Positions 18,510 through 26,915 of a DNA stretch of 52,180 bases are shown piece by piece. The notes under the pieces were generated by a model. That model ran no database searches and was not told where the DNA came from. It saw nothing but the letters and a program-made list of their open reading frames with translations. The first letter of the stretch is position 1, and every line of letters begins with the position of its first letter. Where the stretch lies: positions 13,366 to 65,545 of the forward strand of contig JAGHZY010000001.1 in assembly GCA_017745175.1 (NCBI GenBank). The letters are read 5' to 3'. This DNA comes from Sphingopyxis sp. (lineage in GTDB: Bacteria > Pseudomonadota > Alphaproteobacteria > Sphingomonadales > Sphingomonadaceae). The position numbers and the translations under genes were made by a program.

Positions 18510-18928
18510 CGGAAGAGAGACTATGATCCGGTTCAGGGACCTGCGGCGCCCGCGGTCGTCACCAGGGAGCTCAAATCGACGCCCAGCAAAGTTTTTCGTT
18601 CGCCGATTATATCGACCCCGATCATATGGGATTCGACCGCCTGTTGTACGCCTGCGTCTGTTGCCCATGGCCGAGGGGCTGGCGAGGCTGCACTCATACC
18701 CGGCACGTGGATCGGTATCGATACGGGGAGCCCGCCCCGAAAGACCGCCGTTGCAGCCGCACGCGCGGCGTCGATTCGGCTGACCGGGCAGCCTGCGCAT
18801 CAATCCTGCTTCGCGGCACGCAAACGCAGAACAATAGTGCTGCGTAATGGCATCGATTTGGCAGATCATTCGCGCCATCGCGCGTAGCCTGACATCGATC
18901 CGCGATCCGGACAGCGAGGAGGTTATCC
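18510..18928. other. 419 bp without a recognisable gene
   Basis: Both strands have open stretches but no family-like protein. One frame near 18590 reads ADYIDPDHMGFDRLL and quickly becomes Cys/Arg-rich nonsense. The region ends in AGGAGG (18917-18922) just before an ATG at 18929, so its right end is probably the genuine leader of a gene whose body has been lost. Confidence 0.5.
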
Positions 18929-19423
18929 ATGACAAGCTACCACCGCCTTTTGGCTATCGGACTCTCCATCGTTGTCAGCGGCGGCGCGCGCCGCGACGCG
19001 GATGGATATTGGTGGATCACAGGCCGGGTCGACGATGTCATCAATGTCTCCGGGCACCGGCTCAGCACCGCCGAAATCGAATCCGCGCTCGTTCTCCACG
19101 CAAAGGTCGCAGAAGCTGCGGTCGTCGGCCGTGCCAAAGGGCAAGCCGTCCATGCCTATGCCGTCTTGAACGCCTCCGAAGTAGGTTCAGACGCTCTTGA
19201 AAACGAACTCGCAAAATGGGTCCGGCGCGAAATCGGGCCAATCGCAACACCTGAAAGCGTGCAAATCGTTCCCGGCTTGCCCAAGACGCGGAGCGGCAAG
19301 ATCCTGCGGCGGCTGCTTCGAAAAGTAGCCGAAGGCGCAACAGGCGATCTTGGCAACACATCGACGCTGGCCGACCCTTCAATACTCGACATATTATTGG
19401 TCAGATGGCCGACCGCGCCATAG
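18929..19423 (+). pseudogene. acetyl-CoA synthetase C-terminal fragment behind a foreign start
   Basis: The first about 18 residues ([18 protein letters not shown]) look like the beginning of an exported protein. From [18 protein letters not shown] onward the sequence is the C-terminal lid domain of acetyl-CoA synthetase: [19 protein letters not shown] and [11 protein letters not shown], the latter with the Lys that is acetylated in intact Acs. Compared with the family there is a short deletion after AAVVG, and the end ([11 protein letters not shown]) is abnormal. The AMP-forming core of about 500 residues is absent, so this cannot make acetyl-CoA. It appears to be a deletion chimera. Confidence 0.75.
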
Positions 19424-19718
19424 CAAAAGTTAGTCGACCACCCGACCGCTACCGGATGGTGTTCATGGTCGAGGATCGCCGCGAGGGCGATGACCCCAAT
19501 TGGTTCGTCGACGGAACCGATGTCACCGAATCCTTATGCGGTTCGGACTGATGATCGCGGCGGCGCGCGGAACCCCGGAAGTCAACTGCAAGGTCGATGC
19601 GGAAGCGCTGATCTGTGCGCTCACCGGTGTCGCGCATATGGAGATCACCGTCAGTGAATACCCGTGGGCGAAGCCAGCGGACTATGTCGACACGCTACTC
19701 GCCACCTTTACCCGCTGA
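19405..19718 (+). pseudogene. TetR-family regulator C-terminal remnant, frameshifted
   Basis: From 19405 one frame reads PDRYRMVFMVEDRREGDD up to GTDVTESL. About base 19530 the neighbouring frame continues with LMRFGLMIAAARG, then DAEALICALTGVAHMEI and KPADYVDTLLATFTR. Together these match the ligand-binding half of TetR regulators (a PxRYRxMF motif, then a final ADYVDTLLATF helix). There is no HTH domain. The call rests on pattern memory and is moderate. Confidence 0.5.
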
Positions 19719-19725
19719 ACAATTC

Positions 19726-19780
19726 TGGCCGTTTGAAGACGGTCCGCTTCCGGTTCAGAGAGCCGGAAAAGCGGACATAG
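19726..19780. repeat. dispersed intergenic repeat copy 1, with bulged hairpin
   Basis: Begins TGGCCGTTTGAAGACGGTCC and contains arms GTCCGCTTCCGG (19742-19753) and CCGGAAAAGCGGAC (19763-19776), complementary apart from two bulged As. It lies between the TetR remnant and the convergent LysR stop. The start matches copies at 24173 and 37956. It may also serve as a bidirectional terminator. Confidence 0.5.
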
Positions 19781-19781
19781 T

Positions 19782-20684
19782 TTAAATGCCTACCCTCTTG
19801 TGCCTAAGGGCATCGACAATGACCTGGAACGCCGGAAGATTCTGGCGGCGGCTCGGATAGTAGAGAAAATAGCCGTCGAAGAAGGGCGACCAGTCGTCGA
19901 GAACCTGCACCAATTCGCCCGACGCGATCTGCGGTTCGACGATACTCTCGGGAACATAGGCGATGCCATATCCGCTCACCGCCGCATCGATCATCGCATA
20001 GCTGTTGTTAAAGACGAGCTGGCCATCGACCCGGACGCGTAACTCCTTGCCGTCCTTCTCGAACTCCCACGCGTAGAGGCCGCCCGATGTCTCCTGCCGC
20101 ATGTTGATGCAGATATGCCCAACCAGCTCCCGCGGATGCTGCGGCTTCTCCCTAGTGATAAAATAGTCCGGCGACGCCAGCGCCACCAACCGCCAGTCGG
20201 GCCCGATCCGCACCGCGATCATATCCTGCTCGACGCTCTCGCCGAGGCGGACGCCCGCGTCATAGCCCTCCTCGACGATGTTGCGGAAACTGTTGTCGAT
20301 AAGAAGCTCGACCGAAATATCCGGATAGTCGCGCAGGATTGGTTTGAGCTTCGGCCAGACGACGCTTTCGAGCGCATGGTCCGACAGGGTGAGGCGAACC
20401 GTGCCGGAAGGCTTGTCGCGCAGCGCGGTCAGCGCCGCAATCTCCTCCTCGATCTCGGCGATGCGGGGCGTCAGAGTCTGGAGCAACCGCTCGCCCGCCG
20501 TGGTCGTCGCGACATTGCGCGTCGTGCGCGTCAGCAGGCGAATGCCCATGCGCGCTTCGAGCTGCTTGATCGCATGACTGAGCGTGGATTGCGCGACGCC
20601 GAGCCTTGCAGCGGCCTTCGTGAAACTGCGCTCCTCGGCGACGGTCTGGAACCAGGTCAACTGGTTGAGGTCGGTTCGGGCCAC
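19782..20684 (-). CDS. LysR-family transcriptional regulator
   Basis: A 300-aa LysR protein with the HTH at residues 18-60 (FTKAAARLGVAQSTLSHAIK) and a substrate-binding domain ending in QVIVDALRH. The subgroup resembles regulators of small MFS and oxidoreductase operons (YafC/DmlR-like). It is divergent from the MFS operon at 20803, so it probably controls that operon and itself. A pair of imperfect inverted arms, AGATTATTCG (20697) and CGAACAATCT (20755), lies in the shared promoter region. Confidence 0.93.
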   Translation of the reverse strand: MARTDLNQLTWFQTVAEERSFTKAAARLGVAQSTLSHAIKQLEARMGIRLLTRTTRNVATTTAGERLLQTLTPRIAEIEEEIAALTALRDKPSGTVRLTLSDHALESVVWPKLKPILRDYPDISVELLIDNSFRNIVEEGYDAGVRLGESVEQDMIAVRIGPDWRLVALASPDYFITREKPQHPRELVGHICINMRQETSGGLYAWEFEKDGKELRVRVDGQLVFNNSYAMIDAAVSGYGIAYVPESIVEPQIASGELVQVLDDWSPFFDGYFLYYPSRRQNLPAFQVIVDALRHKRVGI

Positions 20685-20802
20685 GGCATCCTCGAAAGAT
20701 TATTCGTCCACATCGATTAGTTCATGCGGATTTCGGTAGGTAATCACTTCCAGTCGAACAATCTAGATGGGGCCTGCAGCAATTTGCAGGAGCCAAGTCA
20801 CC

Positions 20803-21993
20803 GTGGACGCAGCCGTCACATCCCCTGACGCGAGTACCGGCCCCACCGCAGCATGGGGCGCGGTGTGGTCGATGGCGCTGTGCGTCGCGATGCTGATCGC
20901 CTCCGAATTCATGCCGGTCAGCCTGTTGACCCCGATGGCCACAGGACTCGGCGCGAGCGAAGGCCAGACCGGGCAGGCAATCTCGGTCAGCGGCTTGTTC
21001 GCGGTCGCGGCGAGCCTCCTCATCACCACGGCCGCGGGGAAGCTCAACCGCAAGTGGGTGCTCGTCGCGATGACCGGCGTCATGCTGCTGTCGCTGATCC
21101 TTGTCGCCGCGGCGCCAAACTTCACGGTGCTGATCATCGGCCGCGCGCTGCTCGGCATTTGCATCGGCGGTTTCTGGGCATTGGCCACGGCAGTCATCAT
21201 GCGGCTGGTCCCACAGGGCGACGTGCCGAAGGCACTCGCGCTGATGTATGGCGGACAGGCGATCGCCGCCGCCTTTGCGGCCCCGATCGGCAGCTATCTC
21301 GGCGGCCTGTTGGGGTGGCGCGAAGTCTTCTGGGCGCTGACGCCGATCGTCGCGATCAACCTCGTCTGGCATGTCGTCGCGCTGCCGTCGCTTCCCGCAG
21401 CGCAGAAGCAGGACTTTCGCAGCATGCTCGGCCTGCTGGCTCGCCCCTATTTCCGGCGCGGGCTGATCGCCTGCATGCTCTCGTGGGGCTCGGCCTTCAC
21501 CATGTTCACCTATCTCCGGCCCTTCCTCGAGCAGGTGACGGGCGTCGACGTGACGATGCTGTCGATCCTGTTGCTGGTTCTCGGCTGTGCGGGTTTCGTA
21601 GGCACCTGGGCGGCGGGGCGTTTCGTCGAAGGCAATGTCGCGCCGTTTCTCAAGCTCCCCGCCCTCGTGATGGGCAGCGCGACGGCCGGCCTGTTGCTGC
21701 TCGGCTTCTCGGTTGTTGCGACGGGCCTGTTTCTCGCGATCTGGGGGGCAATGAACACGATGTTCTCGGTCATCTGGATGACATGGATGTCGCAGAACGC
21801 CGACGACGTGCCCGAAGCCGCCGGGAGCCTGATAGTCGCCGCAATCCAGAGCTCGATCCTGCTCGGCGCCGTCGTCGGGGGGATGCTGCTCGACAGCCTT
21901 TCGATCGAAGCCACCTTCATCGGCAGCATCGTACTCGCCGCAGCGGCGCTCCTGCTGATCGGGAACGGCCGCAAGATGCTGAAACCCTCTTGA
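20803..21993 (+). CDS. MFS transporter (AraJ/arabinose efflux type)
   Basis: A 12-helix drug/sugar efflux-type MFS protein of about 396 aa. Motifs are LIASEFMPVSLLTPMATGLG in helix 1, GKLNRKWVL in loop 2-3 and GRALLGICIGGFWAL in helix 4. I prefer the GTG at 20803, which has AGGAG 10 bp upstream; an in-frame ATG at 20767 adds 12 residues but has no ribosome-binding site. It is the first gene of a four-gene operon and is divergent from its likely LysR regulator. The substrate is unknown. Confidence 0.88.
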   Translation: MDAAVTSPDASTGPTAAWGAVWSMALCVAMLIASEFMPVSLLTPMATGLGASEGQTGQAISVSGLFAVAASLLITTAAGKLNRKWVLVAMTGVMLLSLILVAAAPNFTVLIIGRALLGICIGGFWALATAVIMRLVPQGDVPKALALMYGGQAIAAAFAAPIGSYLGGLLGWREVFWALTPIVAINLVWHVVALPSLPAAQKQDFRSMLGLLARPYFRRGLIACMLSWGSAFTMFTYLRPFLEQVTGVDVTMLSILLLVLGCAGFVGTWAAGRFVEGNVAPFLKLPALVMGSATAGLLLLGFSVVATGLFLAIWGAMNTMFSVIWMTWMSQNADDVPEAAGSLIVAAIQSSILLGAVVGGMLLDSLSIEATFIGSIVLAAAALLLIGNGRKMLKPS

Positions 21994-22015
21994 ACGACAA
22001 AGGAAGGAGGCGGTG

Positions 22016-23122
22016 ATGAACACCGATACGACAATGCGAGCCTTGCAGCCCCGCCCTCTCGGGCGCCGCACATTGATGAAGCTGTCCGGCGCCGGCGCCG
22101 CCGCCTTTGCCTCGGGCGCGCTGTTCGCCCTTTCCGATGCCAAGGCTCAGACGATGGAGACACATGCCATGACCAATGATTGGGACAAGGTCTTTCCGAG
22201 AAGCCCGAATGTCGACCATCAAAAGGTGACGTTCAGGAACCGCTACGGCGTCAGCCTCGCCGGCGATCTTTATCTGCCGAAGAACCGCGCGGATAAGCCC
22301 CTTGCCGCACTTGCGATCGGTGGCCCATTCGGCGCGGTCAAGGAACAATCCTCGGGCCTTTATGCGCAGACGATGGCGGAACGAGGCTTCGCTGCCCTCG
22401 CCTTCGACGCCTCTTACACCGGCGAAAGCGGCGGCGAACCGCGCAATGTCGCATCCCCCGACATCAACACCGAGGATTTCAGCGCGGCGGTCGACTTTCT
22501 CGGCCTGCATCCGGCGGTCGATCGCGAACGGATCGGGATAATCGGCATTTGCGGCTGGGGCGGCATGGCGCTGAACGCCGCCGCGGTCGACAAGCGCGTC
22601 AAGGCGGTCGTCGCCAGCACGATGTACGACATGAGCCGCGTCATGTCGCAGGGCTACAACGATAGCGTGACGCTCGATCAGCGCACGCAGACGCTCGAGC
22701 AGCTTAGCCGGCAGCGCTGGGCAGACGCGGAAAACGGAACACCCGCTTATCAACCGCCCTATAATGAACTGAAGGGCGGCGAAGCGCAGTTCCTCGTCGA
22801 CTATCACGATTATTACATGACGCCGCGCGGCTATCATGCGCGCGCGGTCAACTCCGGCAACGCCTGGACGCAGACCACGCCGCTGTCGTTTATGAATATG
22901 CCGCTGCTCACCTACATCAAGGAGATCGCTCCGCGCCCCCTGCTGCTGATCCACGGCGAGAAGGCACATTCGCGCTACTTCAGCGAGACCGCCTACGCAG
23001 CCGCAGCCGAACCAAAGGAGTTGATGATCATACCGGGCGCGCATCACGTCGACCTATACGATCGCGTCGACGTGATCCCTTTCGACAAGCTGCAGACCTT
23101 CTTCGAGCAGCATCTTGTCTGA
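22016..23122 (+). CDS. Tat-exported alpha/beta hydrolase (YcjY / dienelactone hydrolase-like)
   Basis: A 368-aa hydrolase. The N-terminus has a twin-arginine signal ([20 protein letters not shown]), so the enzyme is periplasmic. The nucleophile elbow is [10 protein letters not shown], with Cys179 in place of Ser, as in dienelactone hydrolases. [10 protein letters not shown] and [11 protein letters not shown] carry the acid and His. AGGAGG lies 5 bp before the ATG at 22016, and an adjacent GTG at 22013 is in frame. It lies 22 bp behind the MFS gene and 10 bp before the cupin gene. Confidence 0.85.
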   Translation: MNTDTTMRALQPRPLGRRTLMKLSGAGAAAFASGALFALSDAKAQTMETHAMTNDWDKVFPRSPNVDHQKVTFRNRYGVSLAGDLYLPKNRADKPLAALAIGGPFGAVKEQSSGLYAQTMAERGFAALAFDASYTGESGGEPRNVASPDINTEDFSAAVDFLGLHPAVDRERIGIIGICGWGGMALNAAAVDKRVKAVVASTMYDMSRVMSQGYNDSVTLDQRTQTLEQLSRQRWADAENGTPAYQPPYNELKGGEAQFLVDYHDYYMTPRGYHARAVNSGNAWTQTTPLSFMNMPLLTYIKEIAPRPLLLIHGEKAHSRYFSETAYAAAAEPKELMIIPGAHHVDLYDRVDVIPFDKLQTFFEQHLV

Positions 23123-23132
23123 GGAGAGCATT

Positions 23133-23657
23133 GTGACCCCTTACTCGCGTCATCGCGTAGCGATCGGCCTCACGATCGCGGCCCTGATATCTCCGGCGGC
23201 TTCGGCGACCGCACAAACGACCAAGGAGGAAAGCATGGAACTCTACCGCAACGGAACCCGCCCATCGCAACAAGGACCCACCGAATGGTTCACCGGCTCG
23301 GTCCGCATCGATCCGCTCAACACCGCGCCCGAACCCGCACGCCACGGCGCCGCCAGCGTGACCTTCGAACCCGGTGCCCGCACCGCCTGGCACACGCATC
23401 CACTCGGCCAGACGCTGGTCGTGATCTCGGGCACCGGCTGGACGCAATGCGAGAGCGAGCCGATCGTCGAAATCCGCGCCGGCGACGTCATCTGGTGCCC
23501 GCCCGGCCATCGCCACTGGCACGGTGCGACGCCGACGACCGCGATGACGCATATCGCGATCCAAGAAGCGAAGGACGGCAAGATGGTCGAATGGATGGAA
23601 CATGTCTCCGACGAACAATATCTGCCCGGCCCGCCGCAAGCGGCCGGTGAACGCTGA
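23133..23657 (+). CDS. exported cupin, (R)-mandelonitrile lyase-like
   Basis: A 174-aa protein with an N-terminal signal peptide ending near SATAQ, then a single cupin. The motif HTHPLGQ (His-x-His-x3-Gln) and the later GHRHWHGA reproduce the His-His-Gln-His metal site of the Mn-dependent cupin hydroxynitrile lyase from Granulicella tundricola, and ARTAWHTHP and [10 protein letters not shown] are family hallmarks. Most relatives lack a signal peptide, and lyase activity in them is often a side activity. The GTG at 23133 has GAGGAG upstream. Confidence 0.82.
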   Translation: MTPYSRHRVAIGLTIAALISPAASATAQTTKEESMELYRNGTRPSQQGPTEWFTGSVRIDPLNTAPEPARHGAASVTFEPGARTAWHTHPLGQTLVVISGTGWTQCESEPIVEIRAGDVIWCPPGHRHWHGATPTTAMTHIAIQEAKDGKMVEWMEHVSDEQYLPGPPQAAGER

Positions 23658-24144
23658 CCTCGTGCGGATACGTGGAATCGGCCTGGCGCTGCTGACCGTC
23701 TTCACACCGGTCGGCGCGTGCTCGCCACCGACGAGCAGCGCCGACGCTGCCCCCGCGGCGCAGGGCCATTCCGGCAAAAGCGTGGAGGAAGTCATGAAGA
23801 TCAGGATCATCGCCACCGGGCATACGCTGACGGCGCAACTGGAGAACAGCGCCGCAGCGCGGGATTTCGCGGCCCTGCTGCCGCTCGAACTCATGCTCAG
23901 CGATTATAACCGCACCGAGAAGATCGCCGATCTGCCCCGGCACCTCGCAACCGATGGCGCACCGGACGGCGTCGAGCCCGTCGCCGGCGACCTCGCTTAT
24001 TATGCGCCCTGGGGCAATCTCGCGATCTTCTACCGCGACTTCGGCTATTCACGTGGGCTCGCCCGACTTGGGCGTATCGAAGGCGGCGTCGAAGATCTCG
24101 CGAAAATCGATGGCACGGTGCGCATCGAGATCGTTGATGACTGA
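23647..24144 (+). CDS. cyclophilin-like fold lipoprotein
   Basis: The body ([19 protein letters not shown] ... [15 protein letters not shown] ... [15 protein letters not shown]) is the small cyclophilin-like beta-barrel family found beside LysR, cupin and reductase genes. Here an N-terminal extension gives a lipoprotein signal with lipobox VGAC, so the protein should be membrane-anchored in the periplasm. The GTG start at 23647 overlaps the cupin stop; a second GTG at 23662 would also retain the lipobox. No prolyl-isomerase activity is established for this family. Confidence 0.75.
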   Translation: MNADLVRIRGIGLALLTVFTPVGACSPPTSSADAAPAAQGHSGKSVEEVMKIRIIATGHTLTAQLENSAAARDFAALLPLELMLSDYNRTEKIADLPRHLATDGAPDGVEPVAGDLAYYAPWGNLAIFYRDFGYSRGLARLGRIEGGVEDLAKIDGTVRIEIVDD

Positions 24145-24172
24145 ATCTCGAGAGTTCCTGTTACGTTTGGTT

Positions 24173-24230
24173 TGGCCGATTGCAGACGGTCAGCTTTCAG
24201 CAGGGGGCAAAACCAGACGTGCGAGCTTTG
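24173..24230. repeat. dispersed intergenic repeat copy 2
   Basis: Begins TGGCCGATTGCAGACGGTCA and contains AGACGTGCGAGCTTTG near its right end. It sits between the cyclophilin-like gene and the convergent esterase stop at 24237. The left part matches copy 1 at 19726, and both parts match copy 3 at 37956. Confidence 0.5.
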
Positions 24231-24236
24231 GTAGGG

Positions 24237-25835
24237 CTATTTGCTGGCGGTCCGTCGCGCTCCCAGAAAGAAGTCCATGATCGCGGGCATGGCGATTTCA
24301 ACGCCGGTGCCATGGTCGCCGCCGGGGACCATCATATATTGTGGTTTCAACCCCGCCGCCCTGGCCTTGGCCACGGTTCCCTCGACCATCGGCCGGAGAA
24401 AGTCATGTTCACCGGCCACGGGCATGATCGGAATACCGCGAAGGCGGCTGAAATCATAATCGGGATCCGTTGCGCCCGCCGCCGCCGGTGCAATAGCGGC
24501 CCAGCGTTCCGGATATTTCTGCGCGAGGTGCCACGTCCCCATTCCGCCCATCGAGTTCCCCGAAAGATAGATGCGGCGCCGGTCGACATCATATTCGGCG
24601 GAAATCAGATCGGTGAGGTTCAGGACATCCTTCTCGCTTAGCGCTGCACGCCGCGCATCAATACCGGCGATCGGCGAGCTTGACGCGACAAATTGTCCAG
24701 GAACGGGGGCGCCATACATTGAGTTCATGCGGTAACCGAGCGGCGCTAGCACGATAACGCCTTTCTCTTCGGCGAGCCGCGGCAGTAGCCCGCCCGCCCG
24801 CTCCATGCTGTCGTCGTCGTCGAGGTTCGCGCCGTGCAGGAAGACCATGAGCGGCAGCTTCGCCCTTCCGTCCCACGCTTTCGGCACATAGAGCCGGAAA
24901 GGCACGATGGTCCCGGCTTCGGCCATATAATATGCGCGGCGGATGTTGCCCTTTGCGCGCACGACAGGGTCCCTGCCCGCCTGAAGCTCAGCAAGAAGTT
25001 GGCGCGACCGCTCGATCCCCGCGGTAAAGTCATAAGAGCGGACTTCACGGGTGGCTGCGAACAGCTCCTGCGCGAGACTGAAGGGATATCGGATCGTTGC
25101 CTTCGCATCGTCATGGCCGGAGATGCCTGCCAACGCTGTCTCGATTTCGGCACGCTCGCGAGCAAGATTGGCGACGAGCGACACCGGCGCCCTGATTTCG
25201 CCGATGCTCCGGCCCTCAGCCTCGATTGTGCCGTCAAGTCGGTATGCGCCGGGAGCAATGCCGGCAAGATCAACGGCAAAGCGCTCCGGCCGCGCCACAA
25301 GATCGCGGTTCGAAAGCACATGTCGACCAAGGTCGCGAACCTCTCGGCCATCGGCGAACGTCGAGAGTCGAAGCGCGATTGTCGCGCCCGCCGGAGCCGC
25401 CTCGGCCCAGGTTCCGCGCATGCGCACAAGGAACGGGTCGGCCGGGTCGACCACGGGCTCGAGGTCGAAAGTCAGTGACGAAGGAAAGGCATCGGCTGCC
25501 CAATTTCCGCTGCGAAGGAGGCTGATCGCCTGATAGGCGCTACGCTGGGCGTCGCCGATCCGACCGGCACGATAGGACGCCTCAACCTGCTGCTTGAGAG
25601 CCGCCAACCCCGTCTTCCCGGCATCGTCGAGCTTCGCCTCGCTTTCGAGCAGCACGATCGTACCGCTAACCCCGGGCAGGTCAGGCCGATAGGTCAGCCG
25701 CTCGAGCGAAGCGGCAATTCGCACCGAGACGTCCGAACTGCGCGCTTCGGGATTGGAGAGCACCGTCTGCGAGGTCGCCGGACTGCTTGCCGCCAGAGCG
25801 GCAGCCAGCGCAGGCAACAGGATAGCAAAGCGCAT
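24237..25835 (-). CDS. exported carboxylesterase (alpha/beta hydrolase, PHB-depolymerase-like C-domain)
   Basis: A 532-aa secreted hydrolase. It has a signal peptide (MRFAILLPALAAALAASSPA), about 280 residues of N-terminal region with beta-sandwich-like stretches and no family I recognise, then an alpha/beta hydrolase domain: LPLMVFLHGANLDDDD (oxyanion), nucleophile Ser in LSGNSMGGMG, Asp in VAGEHDFLRP and His in PGGDHGTGV. It is the last gene of the iclR operon, 36 bp after the upstream hydrolase. It probably cleaves an ester in the periplasm. Confidence 0.85.
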   Translation of the reverse strand: MRFAILLPALAAALAASSPATSQTVLSNPEARSSDVSVRIAASLERLTYRPDLPGVSGTIVLLESEAKLDDAGKTGLAALKQQVEASYRAGRIGDAQRSAYQAISLLRSGNWAADAFPSSLTFDLEPVVDPADPFLVRMRGTWAEAAPAGATIALRLSTFADGREVRDLGRHVLSNRDLVARPERFAVDLAGIAPGAYRLDGTIEAEGRSIGEIRAPVSLVANLARERAEIETALAGISGHDDAKATIRYPFSLAQELFAATREVRSYDFTAGIERSRQLLAELQAGRDPVVRAKGNIRRAYYMAEAGTIVPFRLYVPKAWDGRAKLPLMVFLHGANLDDDDSMERAGGLLPRLAEEKGVIVLAPLGYRMNSMYGAPVPGQFVASSSPIAGIDARRAALSEKDVLNLTDLISAEYDVDRRRIYLSGNSMGGMGTWHLAQKYPERWAAIAPAAAGATDPDYDFSRLRGIPIMPVAGEHDFLRPMVEGTVAKARAAGLKPQYMMVPGGDHGTGVEIAMPAIMDFFLGARRTASK

Positions 25836-25871
25836 GATTTCTCTCCATCTCGATGCTGCTCGATGTCTCGG

Positions 25872-26915
25872 CTACTTCAACCGGTCTTCGAAGAATTTCG
25901 CGACGACGGCGTAAACCTCGCGCGATTCCGGGACGCGCACGTCATAGAAAAAGGCGTGGCGCCCGCCCTCCCACACATGAAGCCGTGCATCGACACCGCT
26001 CGCAACGAGCCGGCTGTGCAGATTGACCGCGCTGCTCATCCCGAAATCGCGGGTACCGGTGATGACCAGCGTCGGCGGAAACTTCGCAAGAACCGCGGGA
26101 CTCTTCGCGGGAAAGGCGTTCGCATCGTCGTCCGACGTGCCGGTCATATAGCCGAGCCGCGGCGCGGGACCGGGACCGACACGCGGCGCTTCGCCGTCGC
26201 CCAGGACGAGACCGGTGTAGCGGCTGTCACCGCTCATCGACGGATCGCCGCCCGCGCAGAAGATTCCGGCAGCGGCAGGCGCAGGCAGCCCGTGCGACTG
26301 GAACCAGGCGAGCGACTGGGCCGTCAGCAGCCCGCCCGCCGAACAGCCGTAGAGGCCGATGCGTTTCGCGGGCGTGCCCTTGAGCAGCGCGCCATACACC
26401 GCAGCGACATCCTCCGACGCCGCGGGAAAGCGGGCGCCGGGGGCAAGCCGATAGTCGACGCTGACGACCGGAACTCCGGTCAGCGCCGCGATCGGGATCG
26501 ATTCCACCCCGCCGCATTCGGCGAAGCAGCCGACGAAACCACCGCCGTGAAGATTCACCAGCAAGCGTCGGTTGCGAAGCTTCAGCTTCGCGCCCTTGGG
26601 TTCATAAATGAAGACGCGCACCCCGGCGATGCGATCCTCGCGGATCGAGACGTCGGGATATGCGGCCTTCATAAGGCCCAGGCGCGGGCCGAACAAAGCG
26701 GCGTTGAGGTCCTCGATCGAGCGCCCCTTCAAACCGCGCTCGGTCAGGATATGCTCGACACGTGAACGATTGCCCTCCGCGCTCATCAGATCGCTATTGG
26801 GGACGGTCAATGCCGGGAAAGTCGTGGCACCGTCGGGAGAGACCGTCACATCCTGCGCCGCCACCGGTGACACGACGGCAAGCAGGAGCGCCGCCGCGAT
26901 GCCGAAGCGCCGCAT
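25872..26915 (-). CDS. exported HSL-family (GDXG) esterase
   Basis: A 347-aa alpha/beta hydrolase with a signal peptide ending near VAAQD. Hallmarks of the hormone-sensitive lipase family are LHGGGFVG (HGGG oxyanion hole), YRLAPGARFPA, and nucleophile GCSAGGLL, a GxSxGG elbow. The acid Asp is in TGTRDFGM and the His in GGRHAFFYD. The ATG at 26915 overlaps the symporter stop (TGATG), so the two are translationally coupled. It likely acts with the next esterase on an imported or periplasmic ester. Confidence 0.87.
   Translation of the reverse strand: MRRFGIAAALLLAVVSPVAAQDVTVSPDGATTFPALTVPNSDLMSAEGNRSRVEHILTERGLKGRSIEDLNAALFGPRLGLMKAAYPDVSIREDRIAGVRVFIYEPKGAKLKLRNRRLLVNLHGGGFVGCFAECGGVESIPIAALTGVPVVSVDYRLAPGARFPAASEDVAAVYGALLKGTPAKRIGLYGCSAGGLLTAQSLAWFQSHGLPAPAAAGIFCAGGDPSMSGDSRYTGLVLGDGEAPRVGPGPAPRLGYMTGTSDDDANAFPAKSPAVLAKFPPTLVITGTRDFGMSSAVNLHSRLVASGVDARLHVWEGGRHAFFYDVRVPESREVYAVVAKFFEDRLK

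Noticed and set aside
20697..20764. Imperfect inverted arms AGATTATTCG / CGAACAATCT between LysR and MFS genes
   Set aside because: One mismatch and a 48-bp spacer make this weak; mentioned only as context for the LysR gene.
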